A stretch of 64,000 bases of DNA from Azospirillum lipoferum 4B. Lineage in GTDB: Bacteria; Pseudomonadota; Alphaproteobacteria; Azospirillales; Azospirillaceae. Shown piece by piece: positions 17,447-25,472 of the stretch. Location: contig NC_016586.1 of NCBI RefSeq assembly GCF_000283655.1, positions 635,001-699,000 on the forward strand. Reading direction: 5' to 3'. Position 1 is the stretch's first letter; each line of letters begins with the position of its first letter. Below the pieces are notes generated by a model. That model had not been told where the DNA came from and did not search any database. It saw only the letters and a program-made list of their open reading frames with translations. The translations under genes and the position numbers were made by a program.

Positions 17447-18118
17447 ATGACCGATCTGTTCACGGCCGACGCCCTCGCGGCGTTGCTTCAGGTTATCGCC
17501 ATCGATCTCGTGCTGGCCGGCGACAATGCCATCGTCGTCGGCATGGCTGCCGCCGCGGTGCCGCTGGCCCAGCGCCGCAAAGTCATCTTCTGGGGAATTG
17601 CCGCGGCCATCGTGCTGCGCATCTTCTTCGCCCTCATCACCACGCAGCTTCTCGCCATCATCGGCCTGACCCTGGCCGGCGGCGTGCTGCTGCTGTGGGT
17701 GTGCTGGAAGATGTTCCGCGAACTGCGCAGCCATGGCGAGGACGAGGTCGCCCCCGACGAGGCCATGAGCATGCCCGAGTCCGGCGGCATCGGCGTCGCC
17801 GGTACGGCCGGCGGCGCGGCCGTCGCAGCGGCCGGCGCCACCACGGTCGGTGCGGCCATCTGGCAGATCGTGGTCGCCGACGTGTCGATGTCGCTGGACA
17901 ATGTGCTGGCGGTGGCCGGCGCCGCCAAGGAGCACCCGACCATCCTGGTGATCGGGCTGGTGCTGTCGGTCGTGCTGATGGGTGCGGCGGCCAACATGAT
18001 CGCCCATGCGCTGCACAAGCACCGCTGGATCGGCTGGGTCGGCCTCGTCATCATCACCTATGTCGCCCTCGACATGATCTGGCGCGGCAGCAACGAGGTT
18101 CTCCGCCAGTTGGCGTAA
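17447..18118 (+). CDS. TerC/YjbE-family integral membrane protein
   Basis: 223-residue TerC-family membrane protein with about seven hydrophobic helices and the two acidic family motifs in membrane segments: DLVLAGDNAIVVG near residues 19-31 and DVSMSLDNVLAV near 145-156. Relatives export manganese or assist metal loading of exported enzymes. The cytoplasmic loop between the halves (EDEVAPDEAMSMPESGG) is acidic. ATG 17447 is preceded by AGAGG at 9 bp; a longer in-frame reading from 17234 covers the leader palindrome and is rejected. It stands as a single-gene unit closed by a terminator at 18241. Confidence 0.85.
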   Translation: MTDLFTADALAALLQVIAIDLVLAGDNAIVVGMAAAAVPLAQRRKVIFWGIAAAIVLRIFFALITTQLLAIIGLTLAGGVLLLWVCWKMFRELRSHGEDEVAPDEAMSMPESGGIGVAGTAGGAAVAAAGATTVGAAIWQIVVADVSMSLDNVLAVAGAAKEHPTILVIGLVLSVVLMGAAANMIAHALHKHRWIGWVGLVIITYVALDMIWRGSNEVLRQLA

Positions 18119-18240
18119 CGCCGGCACGGGAGCGTGACCAACTCGGTTGGGGACCGGACCTGATCGGCCATTCACCCCGCGTTAATCCGCCGGGTCCAGA
18201 GTGGACACAGGTTCATACGCTTCCTCCAGAACCAGACCTC

Positions 18241-18275
18241 AAGGCCGCGCCATCCTGGCTGCGGCCTTTTTCTTT
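18241..18275 (+). terminator. Intrinsic terminator after the TerC-family gene
   Basis: Stem AAGGCCGC (18241-18248) / GCGGCCTT (18261-18268), 12-nt loop, followed by TTTTTCTTT on the plus strand. It ends the transcript of the TerC-family gene, 123 bp beyond its stop codon. Confidence 0.8.
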
Positions 18276-18296
18276 GGCGCCTTCTGCTTCGCGCCG

Positions 18297-18995
18297 TCAG
18301 CGGTCCTCCGCATCCCCCGGAACCGCAACCTGACCCGCAACCGGCCCGATCCGGTAGGCGCAGCGCCGGGCGTCGGCCAGGATATGCTCGACGCGGCAGA
18401 CCGGGGCATCGGATCCGACCACCTGCTGGAAGACGGCCAGTTCGGACCGGCAGAATCCCTGGTCGGCACCGGCGGCGGCACAGATCGGGCAATGGTTCTC
18501 GACCAGGAGGAGCGAGCCGTCCGCCTCCTCCCACCAGTCGGCCATATAGCCTTCCCGGCTGCGAATCGCCGCGAGGCGGGCCACGCGGTCCCTCACCTGC
18601 ACCACATCCTTCAATTCGGCCAGGTAATTGGCCTCGGTGTCGGCCCGGCGCGCCGCGATCACACTGTCGAGCGCCTCCTGCCCCAGCCTTTCGGCGATGC
18701 TCCGGATCAGCTGTGCCGCCAGATCGGCATGGGAATCCGGAAAGCGCGCGTGACCGGCCGCCGTCAACTGCCAGAGCTGGGCCGGCCGCCCAACCCCGCG
18801 CGGGCGGGCACGCGCCTCGACCAGCCCTTCGGCCGCAAGCCGGCTCAGTTGCTGGCGCATGTTCTCCGCCGTCGTGCCGAGCGCCTGCCCCAGATCCGCC
18901 GTGGTTTGCGGGCCTTGCGTCTTCAAGACCGTCAACAGCTTGTCGGTCACGGTCCTCGGCGACCACCCATGATTTTCCAAGCCGTGGCTTGACAT
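18297..18995 (-). CDS. SufR-like winged-helix regulator with Fe-S cysteines
   Basis: 232-residue regulator. The N-terminal winged helix (TTADLGQALGTTAENMRQQLSRL then GRPAQLWQLT) is of the ArsR/DeoR-like type used by SufR. The C-terminal part has the SufR cysteine pattern ENHCPICAAA, GFCRSEL, VCRVEH and ADARRCAYRI, expected to hold an iron-sulfur cluster. It is divergent from superoxide dismutase with 97 bp between starts, so it may sense iron or oxidative stress and control sod and itself. ATG 18995 gives a start just before the DNA-binding domain; the ribosome site is weak. Fe-S binding is inferred from Cys placement. Confidence 0.75.
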   Translation of the reverse strand: MSSHGLENHGWSPRTVTDKLLTVLKTQGPQTTADLGQALGTTAENMRQQLSRLAAEGLVEARARPRGVGRPAQLWQLTAAGHARFPDSHADLAAQLIRSIAERLGQEALDSVIAARRADTEANYLAELKDVVQVRDRVARLAAIRSREGYMADWWEEADGSLLLVENHCPICAAAGADQGFCRSELAVFQQVVGSDAPVCRVEHILADARRCAYRIGPVAGQVAVPGDAEDR

Positions 18996-19092
18996 ATTAA
19001 CCGCCACCCAATAAACCAAGTTTGTGCTTTGAATTTTAGCCGCTCGGCACTGCCGACGCAATGGCCGGGCGGCCTTGGCGAAGGAGGAACCG

Positions 19093-19722
19093 ATGACCGC
19101 TGCGTTCGTTCTGCCCGATCTGCCCTATGCTCCCGATGCGCTCGGGCCGGCGATGTCGCTGGAAACCATGACGCTTCACCATGGCAAGCACCATGCCGCC
19201 TATGTCGCCAAGCTGAACGAGCTGGTTCCGGGATCGGCATTCGCCGGCCTGCAGCTGGACGAGGTCGTGCGGAAGTCCTTCGCCGATCCGCAGGCCCAGG
19301 CGATTTTCAACAATGCCGGCCAGCATTGGAACCACATCCATTTCTGGTCCTGGATGAAGCCGGGCGGCGGCGGGGCGGTTCCCGGCGCGCTGGAACGCCG
19401 CCTGATCGACAGCTTCGGCTCGGTCGAGGCGTTCCGGGACGGCTTCGTCAAGGAGGGGGTCGCCCAGTTCGGATCCGGCTGGGTCTGGCTGACCGAGGAA
19501 GCCGACGGGCGGCTGGCCCTGATGCGCACGCCGAACGGCGAGAACCCGCTGGCGCACGGCCGGCACGCGCTGCTGGGCTGCGACGTGTGGGAACATGCCT
19601 ATTACGTCGATTACCGCAACCGCCGTCCCGACTATCTCGCGGCGTTCCTGGAACAGCTGGTCGATTGGGAGTCCGTTGCCGCGCGGCTGGGTCAAGCGTC
19701 CGGCGCGACCGCTGCCGGGTGA
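19093..19722 (+). CDS. sodB: Superoxide dismutase, Fe/Mn family (probably iron type)
   Basis: 209-residue cytoplasmic enzyme dismutating superoxide. Metal ligands are visible: His in TLHHGKHHAAYV, His in QHWNHIHFW, and Asp/His in DVWEHAYYVDYRN. The Gln just before the second ligand (NNAGQHWNH) is the position typical of the iron form, but cambialistic use cannot be excluded. AAGGAGG at 19081-19087 sits 5 bp before ATG 19093. It is divergent from the SufR-like regulator. No terminator was seen immediately downstream. Confidence 0.92.
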   Translation: MTAAFVLPDLPYAPDALGPAMSLETMTLHHGKHHAAYVAKLNELVPGSAFAGLQLDEVVRKSFADPQAQAIFNNAGQHWNHIHFWSWMKPGGGGAVPGALERRLIDSFGSVEAFRDGFVKEGVAQFGSGWVWLTEEADGRLALMRTPNGENPLAHGRHALLGCDVWEHAYYVDYRNRRPDYLAAFLEQLVDWESVAARLGQASGATAAG

Positions 19723-19921
19723 TCGTCGTCTGACGCTGCTTTTGAAGGTTTGACGGTCAGGCTGGCGTCGCGGGAAACCGTGGCGCCGTCTGTCCGTTCG
19801 GAAAGCGGGACGTAAGGGGATTTGCACGCACGCCGCCGGAGCGGAAAAAGACGGTGGCTGACGTTCAGGCTCGGGAGGCTGACGGCTGGCTTCCGCTGTA
19901 GGTGCGTTCGAATGATTGAAT

Positions 19922-19940
19922 GATAACGATAATCATTCGC
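19922..19940. promoter_or_regulatory. Fur-box-like site with no close target
   Basis: The 19 bases match 16 of 19 positions of the classical Fur box GATAATGATAATCATTATC. It lies in the 558-bp gap between superoxide dismutase and the SDR gene, 200 bp after one and 340 bp before the other, with a palindromic repeat in between. No gene obviously reads from it, so a small RNA or unannotated transcript is possible. Confidence 0.6.
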
Positions 19941-19986
19941 ATGTCAAGCGCCAACCTGCGGTCACCCAGGGCATCACGGTACCTTA

Positions 19987-20079
19987 TTCGGCCGTCATTC
20001 CCGCAACGGCGGGATTCCACCCGTTTCAGCCGCTTCATTGCGGAGCTTCCTGGATCCCCGCTTTCGCGGGGATGACGCA
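19987..20079. repeat. Palindromic intergenic repeat, GTCATCCCCGC family, copy 1
   Basis: Two hairpins, TCCCGC-AACG-GCGGGA and ATCCCCGC-TTTC-GCGGGGAT, lie in inverted arrangement, bounded by GGCCGTCATTCC and GGGATGACG. Related copies are at 34949-34986 and 62734-62780. It lies between the Fur-like site and the SDR gene. It looks like a REP/MITE-type element, not a gene. Confidence 0.75.
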
Positions 20080-20280
20080 AAGTCCCTTTGATTCCAGAGA
20101 CTTAATGTCGCCCCGAGATCAGTGCATCCCGTAGCGCCTTCGCAGGCATGACCGGCTTCCTCGGAAAAGAACACGTTCTTCATATGCGATTGCCGGGGGG
20201 GGAGAGGGCGATCTTCCCGAAGCTGTGATACTGTGGCGCATCAATCGGATGCCTCCAACGTCATGAGGAAAGATCGGACA

Positions 20281-21069
20281 ATGTCGAACAACGTCCCGAA
20301 CACCGCCACGGCCAAAATCGCCATCGTCACCGGCGCCACTTCCGGTTTCGGCGATGCCATCGCCCGGCGGCTGGTGGCGGAGGGCTGGCGGATCGTCGCC
20401 ACCGGCCGGCGTCGGGACCGGCTGGACGCGCTGGTCGAGGCGCTGGGCGGGCCGGCGGTGGTCCATCCGCTGTGTTTCGACATCCGCGACGAGGAGGCGA
20501 CGCGGGACGCCCTGGCCTCGCTGCCGGACGACTTCGCCGATATCTCCGTCCTGGTCAACAATGCCGGGCTGGCGCTGGGCACCAAGGCGGCGCAGGACTG
20601 CGACCTGGAGCAGTGGCGCACCATGATCGACACCAACGTCACCGGGCTGGTGACGATCACCCGGCTGCTGCTGGACCGGCTGATCGCCCGGCGCGGGCTG
20701 ATCGTCAACCTCGCGTCGGTCGCCTCCAACTGGCCTTATCCCGGCGGCAACGTCTATGGCGGCACCAAGGCCTTCGTGCGGCAGTTCTCGCTCGGACTGC
20801 GCAGCGATCTGTCGGCGCAGGGCGTGCGCGTGACCTCCATCGAGCCGGGCTTGGCGGAAAGCGAATTCACGCTGGTGCGCACCGGCGGCGACAAGGCGGC
20901 CTACGATGCGCTCTATGGCGGGGCCAACCCGCTGCAACCGGAGGACATCGCCGAGACGGTGCGCTGGGTGGTGTCGCTGCCGCCCCACGTCAACATCAAC
21001 GCCGTGGAGATCATGCCGGTCAGCCAGTCCTGGGCACCGTTCAAGATCCACCGCGAAACGCAGAACTGA
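20281..21069 (+). CDS. SDR-family NAD(P)-dependent oxidoreductase (YdfG-like)
   Basis: 262-residue short-chain dehydrogenase of the YdfG class, which oxidises 3-hydroxy acids or L-allo-threonine/serine with NADP+. It shows the cofactor motif TGATSGFGDAIAR, arginines after the second strand (TGRRRDR) suggesting NADP, NNAGLALG, the catalytic Ser in NLASVASNWPYPGG, and the YxxxK pair in VYGGTKAF. GAGGAAAG lies about 9 bp upstream of ATG 20281. It stands alone between an intergenic repeat and a convergent permease gene. The physiological substrate is not evident. Confidence 0.85.
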   Translation: MSNNVPNTATAKIAIVTGATSGFGDAIARRLVAEGWRIVATGRRRDRLDALVEALGGPAVVHPLCFDIRDEEATRDALASLPDDFADISVLVNNAGLALGTKAAQDCDLEQWRTMIDTNVTGLVTITRLLLDRLIARRGLIVNLASVASNWPYPGGNVYGGTKAFVRQFSLGLRSDLSAQGVRVTSIEPGLAESEFTLVRTGGDKAAYDALYGGANPLQPEDIAETVRWVVSLPPHVNINAVEIMPVSQSWAPFKIHRETQN

Positions 21070-21138
21070 GAAACACTGGCCGCAAGGTCGGCGGTTGCAC
21101 CGCTGGCGGCGCTCGCCGCCGGCGGTGATGCGCGCCGA

Positions 21139-21939
21139 TCAGTCGCGGCCCTTGCCGACCAGCAGCCGCTCCAGCCCATAGACACGGTCGAGCACCAGCA
21201 TGGCGGCGACCGTCAGGAAGATCAGCACCGCCGACACCGCGGCGACCAGCGGGTCGATGTTGTCCTGGATGTAGAGGAACAGGCGCACCGGCAGGGTCGT
21301 GGTTTCCGGCGAGGCGATGAAGACGGTCATCGTCACCTCGTCGAAGCTGTTGATGAAGGCCAGCACCCAGCCGCTGGCGACACCCGGCAGGATCAGCGGC
21401 AGCGTCACCCGGCGGAAGCAGGTCCAGGAGGAGGCGCCGAGCGACGATGCCGCATTCTCCACCGCGCGGTCCATGCCGGTGGATGCCGCCAGGATCAGGC
21501 GCAGCGCGAAGGGCAGGATGATGATGACGTGGCTCAGCACCAGACCGACGAAGGTGCCGCCCAGCCCGATCATGGTGAAGAAGCGCAGGAAGGCGATGCC
21601 GAGCACGATGTGCGGCACCATCAGCGGCGACAGGAACAGCGCCTGGATCGCCTCGCGCCCGAAGAACTGGTGGCGCGCGATGGCAAGGGCGGCCGGCACC
21701 GCCACCAGGATCGCCAGGGTGGAGGACACCGCCCCCAGCAGCAGGCTGTCCTTGAAGGCGCGGATGAATTCCGGATTGTCGCCGATGGCGCGGAACCAGC
21801 GCAGCGACAGCCCCTCGGTCGGCAGCGACAGATAGCCCTGCGAGGTGAAGGCGACGGCGCAGACGATCAGGATCGGCGCCAGCAGGAAGCCCAGGAACAG
21901 GACGTGGAAGATCAGCGCGAGTGGGCCGTTGCGGTTCAT
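21139..21939 (-). CDS. ABC transporter permease (PotC-like)
   Basis: 266-residue inner-membrane permease of the spermidine/putrescine (BPD_transp_1) type with six helices and an EAA-like loop (AASSLGASSWTCFRRVTLPLILPG, near residues 165-188) that docks to the ATPase. It is last of the operon and overlaps the previous permease by 4 bp. The FAD-dehydrogenase and LysR genes beyond suggest an amino-acid derivative, opine or polyamine as cargo. Confidence 0.87.
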   Translation of the reverse strand: MNRNGPLALIFHVLFLGFLLAPILIVCAVAFTSQGYLSLPTEGLSLRWFRAIGDNPEFIRAFKDSLLLGAVSSTLAILVAVPAALAIARHQFFGREAIQALFLSPLMVPHIVLGIAFLRFFTMIGLGGTFVGLVLSHVIIILPFALRLILAASTGMDRAVENAASSLGASSWTCFRRVTLPLILPGVASGWVLAFINSFDEVTMTVFIASPETTTLPVRLFLYIQDNIDPLVAAVSAVLIFLTVAAMLVLDRVYGLERLLVGKGRD

Positions 21940-22874
21940 TCGAACACCTGTTTGTAGCGACGTTCGACCAGCCGGTTGCAGCCGACGATGATGACGATGT
22001 TGGCGATCAGCAGCAGCACCGCCACGGTGGCGCCCAAGGGCCAGTTCAGCGTGTTCAGGAACTCGTCATAGGCGAGAGTCGCCGCCACCTTCAGCCGCCG
22101 CCCGCCGATGATCGCCGGGGTGGCGAAGGCGCTGGCCGCCAGCGCGAAGACGATGATGGAGCCCGACAGGATGCCCGGCACGATCTGCGGCAGCACCACC
22201 CGGCGCATCACCGTCAGCGGCCCGGCGCCCAGCGACAGCGCCGCATTCTCCACCTGCGGGTCGAGCCGCTGGAGCGAGGCCCAGACCGACAGCACCATGA
22301 AGGGCACCAGCACATGGGTCAGCGCGATGATGACGCCGGTTTCCGTATACATGAACTCGATCGGCGTCGCGATCAGCCCCAGCGCCATCAGCCCCTGGTT
22401 GACCAGACCCGTCGAGCCGAACAGCAGCGCCCAGCCCAGCGTGCGCGACACCACCGAGATCAGCAGCGGCCCCAGCACGATCAGCAGGCAAAGCCCGCGC
22501 CAGGGCGACTTCATGCGGCGCAGGATATAGGCCTCCGGCGCGCCGAACACCGCGCAGAGAATCGTCACCACCGCGGCGATGCGGAAGGTGCGCAGGAAGA
22601 CCTCGTGGAAATAGTCGTCGGCGATGATCTCGGCATAGTTGCCGAGCTGCCAGACATTCTCGATGCCGCCATAGAAGCTGAAGCTGTTCAGCGACAACAG
22701 GAAGGTCATCGCCAGCGGCACCAGCAGCAGCACCGCGAACAAGGCGAGGCCGGGGGCGCTCAGCAGATAGGGCGCCCAGGGGAAGCTGCGCGGACGGCGC
22801 GGCGGGGGTGCGTGGGTATCCGGCTTCGCGGCGGATGCCTGCAGTTGGGTATCGGTGGAGGCCGCCATGCTCAT
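21936..22874 (-). CDS. ABC transporter permease (PotB-like)
   Basis: 312-residue permease partner of the same importer, with an N-terminal proline-rich cytosolic tail (PPPRRPRSFPW) before the first helix. Six membrane helices and an EAA-like segment (NAALSLGAGPLTVMRRVVLPQIVPG) are seen. It overlaps the upstream ATPase gene and the downstream permease gene by 4 bp each in ATGA junctions, giving tight translational coupling. Confidence 0.87.
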   Translation of the reverse strand: MSMAASTDTQLQASAAKPDTHAPPPRRPRSFPWAPYLLSAPGLALFAVLLLVPLAMTFLLSLNSFSFYGGIENVWQLGNYAEIIADDYFHEVFLRTFRIAAVVTILCAVFGAPEAYILRRMKSPWRGLCLLIVLGPLLISVVSRTLGWALLFGSTGLVNQGLMALGLIATPIEFMYTETGVIIALTHVLVPFMVLSVWASLQRLDPQVENAALSLGAGPLTVMRRVVLPQIVPGILSGSIIVFALAASAFATPAIIGGRRLKVAATLAYDEFLNTLNWPLGATVAVLLLIANIVIIVGCNRLVERRYKQVFE

Positions 22875-23944
22875 GCCGCCTCCCGGGCGGACAGGTCCGC
22901 CTCCGGATCGGCGGGCATCACCGCCATGTCCTGCGGGCGCCAGCCGATCGTCACCCGCTCGCGCTCCGCCGGCAGGGGCGAGCCGTCATGCTGGCGGATC
23001 ACCATCACGCGGCCGGCCGCGGTCTCGATCTCGAACAGCCACTGCGTGCCCTGGAAGACGCGGGCCAGTACCGTGCCGCTGAGCCCGCCCGCATCGACGA
23101 AGCCGATCTTCTCCGGCCGGACGGCCAACGCCCCCGGTCCCGGCGGCACCGGCTGCGACACCGGCCACACGCTGTCCGCGACGGTGATGACGGTTCCTGC
23201 CGCCCCGCTGCCGACCATGCCCGGCAGCAGGTTGGTGCGGCCGAGGAAGTTGGCGACGAAGGCGTTGGCCGGGCGGTCGTAGGCCTCCTGCGGGGAGGCG
23301 ACCTGCTGGACGCGGCCCTTGTTCATCACCACCACGCGGTCGGACAGGGCCATCGCCTCCGACTGGTCGTGGGTGACGAGGATCATGGTGGTGCCGACGG
23401 TGCGCTGGATGCGGCGCAGCTCGATCTGCATCTCCTCGCGCATCTTGGCGTCGAGGTTGGACAGCGGTTCGTCGAGAAGCAGAAGGCTCGGCTTGATGAC
23501 CAGCGCGCGGGCCAGCGCCACGCGCTGCTGCTGGCCGCCGGACATGCGGCGAGGGTGGCGGTCGCCATACTGCTCCAGCCCGACCAGCTTCAGCGCGTCG
23601 GCCACCATGCGGTCACGGTCGGCGCGGGCGATCTTGCGCATCTCCAGCCCGAAGGCGACGTTTTCGGCCGCGGTCATGTGGGGGAACAGGGCATAGCTCT
23701 GGAAGACGATGCCCAGCCCACGCTCGTTCGGCTTCTTCGCCAGCAGGTCCTGGCCGTCCAGCATCACGCGGCCGCCGTCGGCGTCGAGGAAGCCGGCGAT
23801 CATCTGCAAGGTGGTGGTCTTGCCGCAGCCCGACGGCCCCAGCAGCGAAATCAGCTCGCCCTTCTCGACGGTCAGCGAGACGCGATCGACCGCCGTCCAA
23901 TTGGCGAAGCGCTTGGTCAGTTGGTCGAGAACCAGATAAGTCAT
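22871..23944 (-). CDS. ABC transporter ATP-binding protein (PotA-like)
   Basis: 357-residue ATPase with Walker A GPSGCGKTT near residue 37, signature MSGGQQQRVALARAL, Walker B LLLLDEPLSNLD, the switch His in THDQSEAM, and a C-terminal TOBE domain from about 275. It energises import with the two permeases. GGGAG lies 9 bp before ATG 23944. A composite palindromic repeat separates it from the binding-protein gene upstream and may adjust its expression. Confidence 0.9.
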   Translation of the reverse strand: MTYLVLDQLTKRFANWTAVDRVSLTVEKGELISLLGPSGCGKTTTLQMIAGFLDADGGRVMLDGQDLLAKKPNERGLGIVFQSYALFPHMTAAENVAFGLEMRKIARADRDRMVADALKLVGLEQYGDRHPRRMSGGQQQRVALARALVIKPSLLLLDEPLSNLDAKMREEMQIELRRIQRTVGTTMILVTHDQSEAMALSDRVVVMNKGRVQQVASPQEAYDRPANAFVANFLGRTNLLPGMVGSGAAGTVITVADSVWPVSQPVPPGPGALAVRPEKIGFVDAGGLSGTVLARVFQGTQWLFEIETAAGRVMVIRQHDGSPLPAERERVTIGWRPQDMAVMPADPEADLSAREAA

Positions 23945-24026
23945 GCCGTCGTCTCCCTTTCGCTTCGCCCCTGAAGCGTCCGCACATCCAACGCTTGCGA
24001 AGGACTGCAACCGTCGTGGGCGGATG

Positions 24027-24143
24027 GCCCTTCTCCCCTTGTGGGAGAAGGGTTGGGATGAGGGGTGCAGCCGGCCGAAGGCCGGCGGAACCGTGAGTTC
24101 GCGCCCCCTCACCCCAACCCCTCTCCCGCAAGGGGAGAGGGGC
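24027..24143. repeat. Composite three-hairpin palindromic element, copy 1
   Basis: 117 bp made of an outer left hairpin (CCCTTCTCCCC / GGGAGAAGGG), a central palindrome CCGGCCGAAGGCCGG and a right hairpin (CCCTCTCCC / GGGGAGAGGG) preceded by CCCTCACCCCAACC. The same element occurs inverted at 41798-41913 and as one hairpin at 53121-53159. It sits inside the importer operon, between the binding protein and the ATPase, where it could stabilise or attenuate mRNA. Confidence 0.85.
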
Positions 24144-24159
24144 TCTGCTCCTTACATCC

Positions 24160-25221
24160 TCAGCGCTCGATCTCGCGGGTCCAGCGCTTGTTCCATGCTT
24201 CGCGGTTCTTGTTGATGGTGTCCCAGTCCACCACCAGCAGCTTGCCGACCTGCTCGGGGCCATAGGGGATGCCGACCTGCTTTTCGGCGGGCAGTTCGAC
24301 CGTCTTGTTCACCGGGCCGAAGCCGGCGTTGACGGCCAGCGCGGTCTGCGCCTCGACGCCCAGCATGTGCTGGATGAACTTCTGTGCCTCGGCCGCATTC
24401 TTGCTGCCGGCGACCTGACAGGCGGCGGAGCCCAGCACGATGCCGCCCTCCTTCGGGTAGGTGAAGGTGGCGGGGAAGCCGGTGTCGGCCAGCGCCTTGG
24501 CCCGGCCCGAGCCCCAGACGGCGATGACGGCCTGGTTGCTCTGGAACAGCTCGGTCATCTTGCCCGGCGACGGCTCGTAGGCCAGGACGTTCGGGTTGAT
24601 CTTGTCCTTGAATTCCTTGAAGCCCGGCTCGATGTTGGTCTCGCCGCCGCCGTTCAGGCGGGCCATCATCACCAGCGCGTGCAGTCCGTAGCTGTTGTTG
24701 ATCGGCGGGACCACCAGCTTCTTCTTGTAGCGCGGATCCTCGATGTCCTTCCACGAGGTCGGGGCCGGGATCTTGTTCTCGTCGAAATAGGCCTTGTTGT
24801 AGACGATGCCGGTGCCGACCGCGCCGAAGTTGATCGCCTTGCCCGACGGCATCTTCGCCAGATCATAGAGCTGGTCGTAGACCGGCGCCTTCGCCAGATC
24901 GGCGCAGAAGTTCAGCGCCACCGCCTGATACATCGGGCCGTCGTCGAGGATGACGACGTCGATCTGCTGGTTGCCCTTCTGGGCCTGCAGCTTGGCGAGG
25001 TTGTCGGTGGAGTTGCCGGCGACATACTCGACCTTCACGCCCGTCGCCTTTTCGAAGGCCGGGATGATGTCCTTGCGCATGGTCTGCTCGAAGGAACCGC
25101 CATAGGCGGCGACATAGAGCGTCTTGTCCTGGGCCCCCGTTTGGGCCTGGGCCGTCTGGATCGCGGCCATGCCGCACCACAGGGCCGCCGTCGCCATCAA
25201 CCCGCACATCACGGAGCGCAT
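24160..25221 (-). CDS. ABC transporter substrate-binding protein (PotD-like)
   Basis: 353-residue periplasmic protein with a signal peptide ending AQTAQAQ near residue 27, then LYVAAYGGSFEQTMRKDIIPAFEKATG, typical of the spermidine/putrescine or opine-binding family (SBP_bac_8). ATG 25221 has AGGAG at 7 bp and is preferred over the ATG at 25227, which is too close. It is first of the importer operon. A motif shared with the divergent dehydrogenase promoter lies at 25430-25443. Substrate is inferred only from the neighbouring dehydrogenases. Confidence 0.85.
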   Translation of the reverse strand: MRSVMCGLMATAALWCGMAAIQTAQAQTGAQDKTLYVAAYGGSFEQTMRKDIIPAFEKATGVKVEYVAGNSTDNLAKLQAQKGNQQIDVVILDDGPMYQAVALNFCADLAKAPVYDQLYDLAKMPSGKAINFGAVGTGIVYNKAYFDENKIPAPTSWKDIEDPRYKKKLVVPPINNSYGLHALVMMARLNGGGETNIEPGFKEFKDKINPNVLAYEPSPGKMTELFQSNQAVIAVWGSGRAKALADTGFPATFTYPKEGGIVLGSAACQVAGSKNAAEAQKFIQHMLGVEAQTALAVNAGFGPVNKTVELPAEKQVGIPYGPEQVGKLLVVDWDTINKNREAWNKRWTREIER

Positions 25222-25429
25222 CGTCATTCTCCTCTTGAGCCTCGGCCCCTGTTCAGGGGTCCCTGTTCACGATCCTGGGGTTTCATCTGAGCCTGATCTT
25301 CGGACCGCATCGCGATGCGGAACCGGATCGCCGCTTTTACCGTCCCTCACCTTGCCGCCGCCGTTGTTGCGGGCTGTTTTTCGGGAAGGTCGCGGCCAGG
25401 ACGCAGGCCAAGGGTGCTGGTGCAGTCAC

Positions 25430-25443
25430 ATAACCGTCAAATC
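25430..25443 (-). promoter_or_regulatory. Candidate LysR target site upstream of the importer operon
   Basis: Read in the direction of the importer genes, GATTTGACGGTTAT lies about 210 bp before the binding-protein start. An almost identical 14-mer (GATTTGACAGTTAT, 26492-26505) lies upstream of the dehydrogenase operon in the same orientation relative to its genes. A shared site for the LysR regulator encoded between them is the simplest reading. TTGACR could also be a -35 element. Confidence 0.5.
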
Positions 25444-25472
25444 GAAAAACCGCCATCATTCATCCGGTAATG

